This document shows, piece by piece, positions 59,780-64,000 of a DNA stretch of 64,000 bases. The notes below the pieces were generated by a model. That model did no database searches and had not been told where the DNA came from. It was given only the letters and a program-made list of their open reading frames with translations. The stretch's first letter is position 1. Every line of letters begins with the position of its first letter. Source of the DNA: Macrosteles quadrilineatus (lineage: Eukaryota > Arthropoda > Insecta > Hemiptera > Cicadellidae); contig NW_026542597.1 in the NCBI RefSeq assembly GCF_028750875.1, positions 68,524,030-68,588,029 on the forward strand. The letters run 5' to 3'. Both the position numbers and the translations under genes were made by a program.

Positions 59780-60320
59780 GGTCCTGTATTCTGACAAGAA
59801 ACCCCTGTATTTGTTGATTTCCATATCATGTATTATTGTTTCCCTAGTTAATGGTAACAACTTATTAAGTTTTTAGTTATTCTACATGGAAATTTAAATG
59901 TTTAACTCACTATTTTTTACTTATTTTGTGAACGAGACGGCTAGTTTGTCCTAAACCTATTTTAGCTTACTGTGTGTTGTTCTTTTATCAATTCCTGCTT
60001 CAAAAAACTATGAATTGAAATTCAAATATTCATTCTTCCGATAAAAGATTCCAAGTGAAGTAACTTCCCTTAAAATTATAAAAATCCTTATACTTCCTCC
60101 TTATGTACGGGGTCAACCTTTATCATCAATTTGTTTATTTATCGATAATATCTTTTAAAAAAAGCACATCTCTTTGTAAGAGTATACCCAAGACAGGTTT
60201 ATTTGTTTAATATTTACTTTATACTTTTATTATTCATATTATACGATAACTTTTTTACTTAAATTTTGACGAATAATGTATGGTCTGCCCTTCAATAATT
60301 TTGTTAATGAATTTCATTTG
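59780..60320. other. Intergenic sequence, nothing recognised
   Basis: AT-rich. No gene or repeat boundary. Confidence 0.4.
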
Positions 60321-60324
60321 TACC

Positions 60325-60415
60325 TAAACGGCGCCGATACCAGCAAGGGTTTAGTCCCGTTAGTCCTGACCTTCAGTAGTGGGAGGCCGGGTTCTATTCC
60401 CACCAATCACCCACG
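60325..60415 (+). mobile_element. Possible tRNA-derived SINE head
   Basis: GGCCGGGTTCTATTCCCACC (B-box region, 60387) follows a GC-rich segment with a weak A-box candidate at CCGATACCAGC. The following CAATCACCC matches the family S2 copy at 42309 (CAATCACCA). Weaker than the other SINE calls. Confidence 0.45.
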
Positions 60416-60419
60416 ACTT

Positions 60420-63320
60420 AAGCTTCTTGATATTGTCATCTTTTGGTTCTATAACCCCTTTAAACTGCAGAATACTGACCTAACTAATAAGTAAGAAATA
60501 GTGCCTGATGCGAATATAAGTGTCCTTCATGATAAATCACTTAATAATTCAATTTTGATCTATTTCAATTCCTTCACTTGTGTATAACCCCGAGTAACAT
60601 TGTTTTGTGTACGGTTTTTATGTTACATTAAAGTCATATTTCGAAGGAATCTTCCCGAATTACCTAACTTAAAATCTCAACCAACGTAAATTAAAAGTAG
60701 TTAGGAAGTTGGCCGCTTATTCTGGCATTAGCTGGCTAATTTATAAATGAGGGTAACTTTCAATGAGCGAAACTTTTCGACGAGAAACTTGTTTGAAAGA
60801 ACCCTGGAAACTCTTGGTCCTTTGATTAATGCGTGACCTGTATCTTCAGTCCGGCCACGAAATATACATCTATGTTTTGTGGTTTACGATAAATATCCTT
60901 TAACAGAAACAGGTACACAATGATCCACAAAACTTCTAATTATGTAGATTTGGTAAATTAAATAACTAAAACACCTGGCTTAAGGCATAATTGTTTTCGC
61001 CTGTAATCAACAAACCCAAATGGTAACCATAATCGTTTATGTTTCGGCTAAACTACCTCATTAGCACATTATGTGAAACATGACGCTACAATAAACTCAT
61101 CAATATAATGATAGAAAGAGTATACCTAACCTTAATTTTATTATCCATCGCTATTCCAATATAGTAAAACTATCATCGAGATCAAAATTTGTTTACACTA
61201 TCGGTCTGTGATGCTTTCGGAGGTAGTAGAAAATCAATTTGTGGAGTTGAACTATTTTCAAATTTGTTAATTTGATGCAAAATAGCAACACTAGCTGCGG
61301 ACAGCTGACCATTAATTAGCCATGTAAACAGCTGATTAATTGTCGAAGAGAATGTCGCAAACTGGTTGAAAACTAATTTAGGCAGGAACATGATAAAGGG
61401 TAGTGTAGCTGTTTCAATAGCTCTGTTGGTGTAAAACCTATATTCAGTTGTGTCTTTTTTATCTTAAACAATGGGAATATATATATCTATGTAATAAACT
61501 AAGTGAATACTTTGTCAATAACTATCTTGCTAACTATCTTATTTAATTCAGTTCAATACTTAAAGACAATTCAATCAAATTGATCAGATTTTTTCCTCGT
61601 TGCCTATGGGAATTACTTGAAACTATCAAGCATTAACATTAGGTAACCCATTAATTACCTAAATACTACAAAACTGTATAAACGTTTCCTCCATTAAATT
61701 GTAAACTATTATATGAAAACTCTAATATGCATGTCAATACAAAGATAGCAGAAACGGCGAATATATAGTAATCATACTACACTCAACATTGACCATCAAG
61801 AAAGCGTTTTACAAACATTAAATACCAATATTCATGATTGGTTACAATACAAAATGTTAACAACGGACTCATAGTCCAGGCGCTAAACGGGTTGAGTATG
61901 CACTGAAAGTCTGACAAAATTTGACTTTTGATTATTGTTGGGGACATCTAGTAGATGAAAAAAATCGATGATGTCGCATTTCTAGGGTGGTCACAACTCG
62001 GGGGGGAGGGGGGGAAGTTGTGCGGGTCATCGGTTTACGTTTCCTCGTCTAACTCACAAACGGTTAATGATAGAAAGGCGAATTAAGCGTCTATCAACGC
62101 CTAAATATATTGTCTTTTAAAAAGGTTATTACAACCTTTATTCTATCTCTTATAGTTTAGGCGCTAATCAACATTTATTGCAAAAAATAAAATATAAATA
62201 TACTTTAAAATGAAATATCGAAAATATTGCGCTTGTTTAGGGCATGTTACAAACTATTTATGGTTAGAAAAACTAACAAGTAGTACAACAGCACCAAGTT
62301 TAAAGAAATCTGTGCAAAAACAACAGAGCTACGTTGATTTCAGTAAGAGTAAACGTGGAAAATTCGTAGTAGTACCTATCGAGGCGCGCATGGACGGTAC
62401 GTAGCCCACAGTCAATATAGGTTTGATGTTGTAAGTAACTATGGGAAAGCTGAATTTTTCTATGCTGTTAGACCATGTTGAGATGAGCATTTTCCCAAAA
62501 GTCCCCACTCCTACCCCTTTGTGCTTTCCTCAACCCCCCTTTTAGATAAATTTACAGTCTCTTAGAAATTAAGCTATAACTTTAAAACGGGTAAGTATAA
62601 TAACGCAATCTTTTATTAATCATTTTGCGTTACGATAATCTACAAAAAGAATTATTAGATAAATAAATATGTAAAAAGAATTATTATAGATTTCTGAAGA
62701 AGAAGAAAATGTGTTCATTGTAATAAAATATCAATACAGTGTTTTTTATTTAAATGCAAAGAACAATGGTCAAAGACCGTCTGTTTTGTGTTGGACACAC
62801 TGATTTAAAAATATTTTAAAACAGTTAAAAAAATTCCATGAATCACATACAATTATTCATAAAATAAACTGATTTCCACTACAGAATATACACAAATAGC
62901 ACTACATACTAATAAAGATCAGATAACAATTGAATGAATAATAAAATTTAAATATAGCCTACTGAGAATCTGAATTTTTCCTACAAACAGTTAATAAATC
63001 ATAAAACAAACCTGTTACTTTTATAATTTTCTTTGATAGATACTTAACAAACAATATTTTATAAATTTTTTAAATTACATAGATTTTTCCCGTTTTTGTA
63101 TTGATATCTAAATTCTTAAAATTAATAATTATACTCCATTATCAATTCCCACCCTTTACTCCACGCCTCTTTAAGATAATTTCCAAGTGCCCGCCAATCT
63201 TTGCCATTTAAAAATTCAAAAAAAACTCATATTCATTTAAATATAACTTGTTAGACCAAAAATGACGTATCTTTTTTTTAAATTGGACATTCTGCTATAA
63301 AAGGGTACACATTTAATCCC
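60420..63320. other. Intergenic sequence, no gene supported
   Basis: AT-rich, with short unrecognised frames at 61182-61391 (-) and 62210-62404 (+). A G-rich tract, two runs of seven G separated by one A (62000-62014), stands out and could form a G-quadruplex. Confidence 0.4.
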
Positions 63321-63321
63321 G

Positions 63322-63777
63322 TTCTTTGTTTGAAGTTCATTGTTGGTGATGGTGAGTTAATGTTGTTCAAAGGTTTATTGCGGACATTTTCCATCACGAA
63401 TGTAAAAAAACAATACACAACGTTTCGGGATCTGGAATCTGATCCCGTCTTCAGGTGAAAAAACTTAACTAACACATTACAACTAACAATACACAAACGC
63501 CCAACCTAAGTTGGAATACACTACCGAGGGTAGTAGTCAAAAAATATGCACTGTATAGCAGTCAAGTCATGATACAACATGCAATTAATAACAAATCACA
63601 AAACACTATAATCTATAAAAGGTTTACGTACAAAAAACTCACACAATGGAACACTAACATTACCGTACGCTATGACTCCACCAATGAGACCCTCCCCACC
63701 AATGGGACCAATGAGAAACGTTGTGTATTGTTTTTTTACATTCGTGATGGAAAATGTCCGCAATAAACCTTTGAACA
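63322..63777 (-). mobile_element. Inverted-repeat insertion with 13-bp target duplication, Penelope-like end
   Basis: Flanked by the direct repeat ACATTTAATCCCG at 63309-63321 and 63778-63790. Inside, 63361-63425 and 63715-63777 are near-perfect inverted copies (TTCAAAGGTTTATTGCGGAC at the outer side, AACGTTGTGTATTG at the inner side). Next to the left inner end, the minus strand reads CACCTGAAGA, then a perfect 7-bp hairpin (CGGGATC/GATCCCG, 63426-63447), then AAACG. That layout recalls the CUGANGA-stem-GAAA core of the hammerhead motifs found in Penelope-like retroelement terminal repeats, but with one extra base, so it may not be a working ribozyme. The short frames inside encode no recognisable domain. 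Confidence 0.6.
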
Positions 63778-63790
63778 ACATTTAATCCCG

Positions 63791-64000
63791 GTTGAGATTA
63801 CATATTGAACATACATAAATTTTATTTTCCATATAGAGTTAACTTTTTATTAGACTACCCCCTTTATTTGTAAAAAATGTTTTTAGGGATGGTTTCGAAT
63901 AAAAAAAAATATATCCACCATTTTCCAATATGGCCAACAACTTTGTTATTTCTTATGGAATACGCTGTAAAAAAAGTACGCTGTTAAAAGCTATTTTTTT
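63791..64000. other. AT-rich sequence at the window edge
   Basis: No gene or repeat recognised. Confidence 0.45.

Overview
This is an AT-rich, non-coding-dominated window from an arthropod nuclear genome, most likely an insect and plausibly a hemipteran (an inference from the receptor family and the repeat types; no diagnostic gene fixes the order). There are no bacterial gene structures, operons or CRISPR arrays. The only genes I can support are three copies of one small seven-transmembrane gustatory-receptor-like gene (Gr). Copy 1 (3242-4222, +) is broken by a single in-frame TAA. Copy 2 (14486-15505, +) and copy 3 (24961-25980, -) are intact, single-exon reading frames of 339 aa, about 89 percent identical by hand count.

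Layout. Bases 1-28700 are a segmental-duplication complex built around the Gr genes. Arm A (about 2780-10620, +) is repeated in inverted orientation as arm B (about 19150-26330, -). A block downstream of the Gr genes recurs at about 9440-13080, 15838-18240 and 26375-28680 (all +), with part of it at 19150-20290 (-). The unit 780-2750 is also duplicated in direct orientation at 5300-7020. Young insertions sit in one arm only: a 1.17-kb near-perfect palindrome (21120-22294) and a 729-bp hAT-type element with a perfect 8-bp target duplication (23572-24300).

Bases 28700-43000 hold scattered mobile-element remains: a Helitron with a minisatellite (31419-32043), a palindrome abutting it, tRNA-derived SINE heads, a mariner/Tc1 deletion derivative with a transposase C-terminal fragment (40735-41328), and a small GC-rich promoter-like island (42640-42800).

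Bases 44410-49403 form one 5-kb non-autonomous Helitron, almost filled by 25 copies of a 184-bp unit organised into A-B-C-C-C pentamers of about 919 bp. It is the most striking structure in the window. A 111-bp micro-Helitron follows (50389-50499). Then come an 84-bp-period minisatellite (52005-52760) and a 138-bp satellite (57876-59775), both with periods divisible by three and so carrying long incidental reading frames. Near the right end is a 456-bp inverted-repeat insertion flanked by a 13-bp direct repeat, resembling a Penelope-type terminal structure (63322-63777).

In biological terms, a chemoreceptor gene was amplified by inverted and direct segmental duplication in a repeat-dense region, with one copy decaying or possibly read through. 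Several Helitrons here have amplified their own internal sequence into satellite-like arrays.
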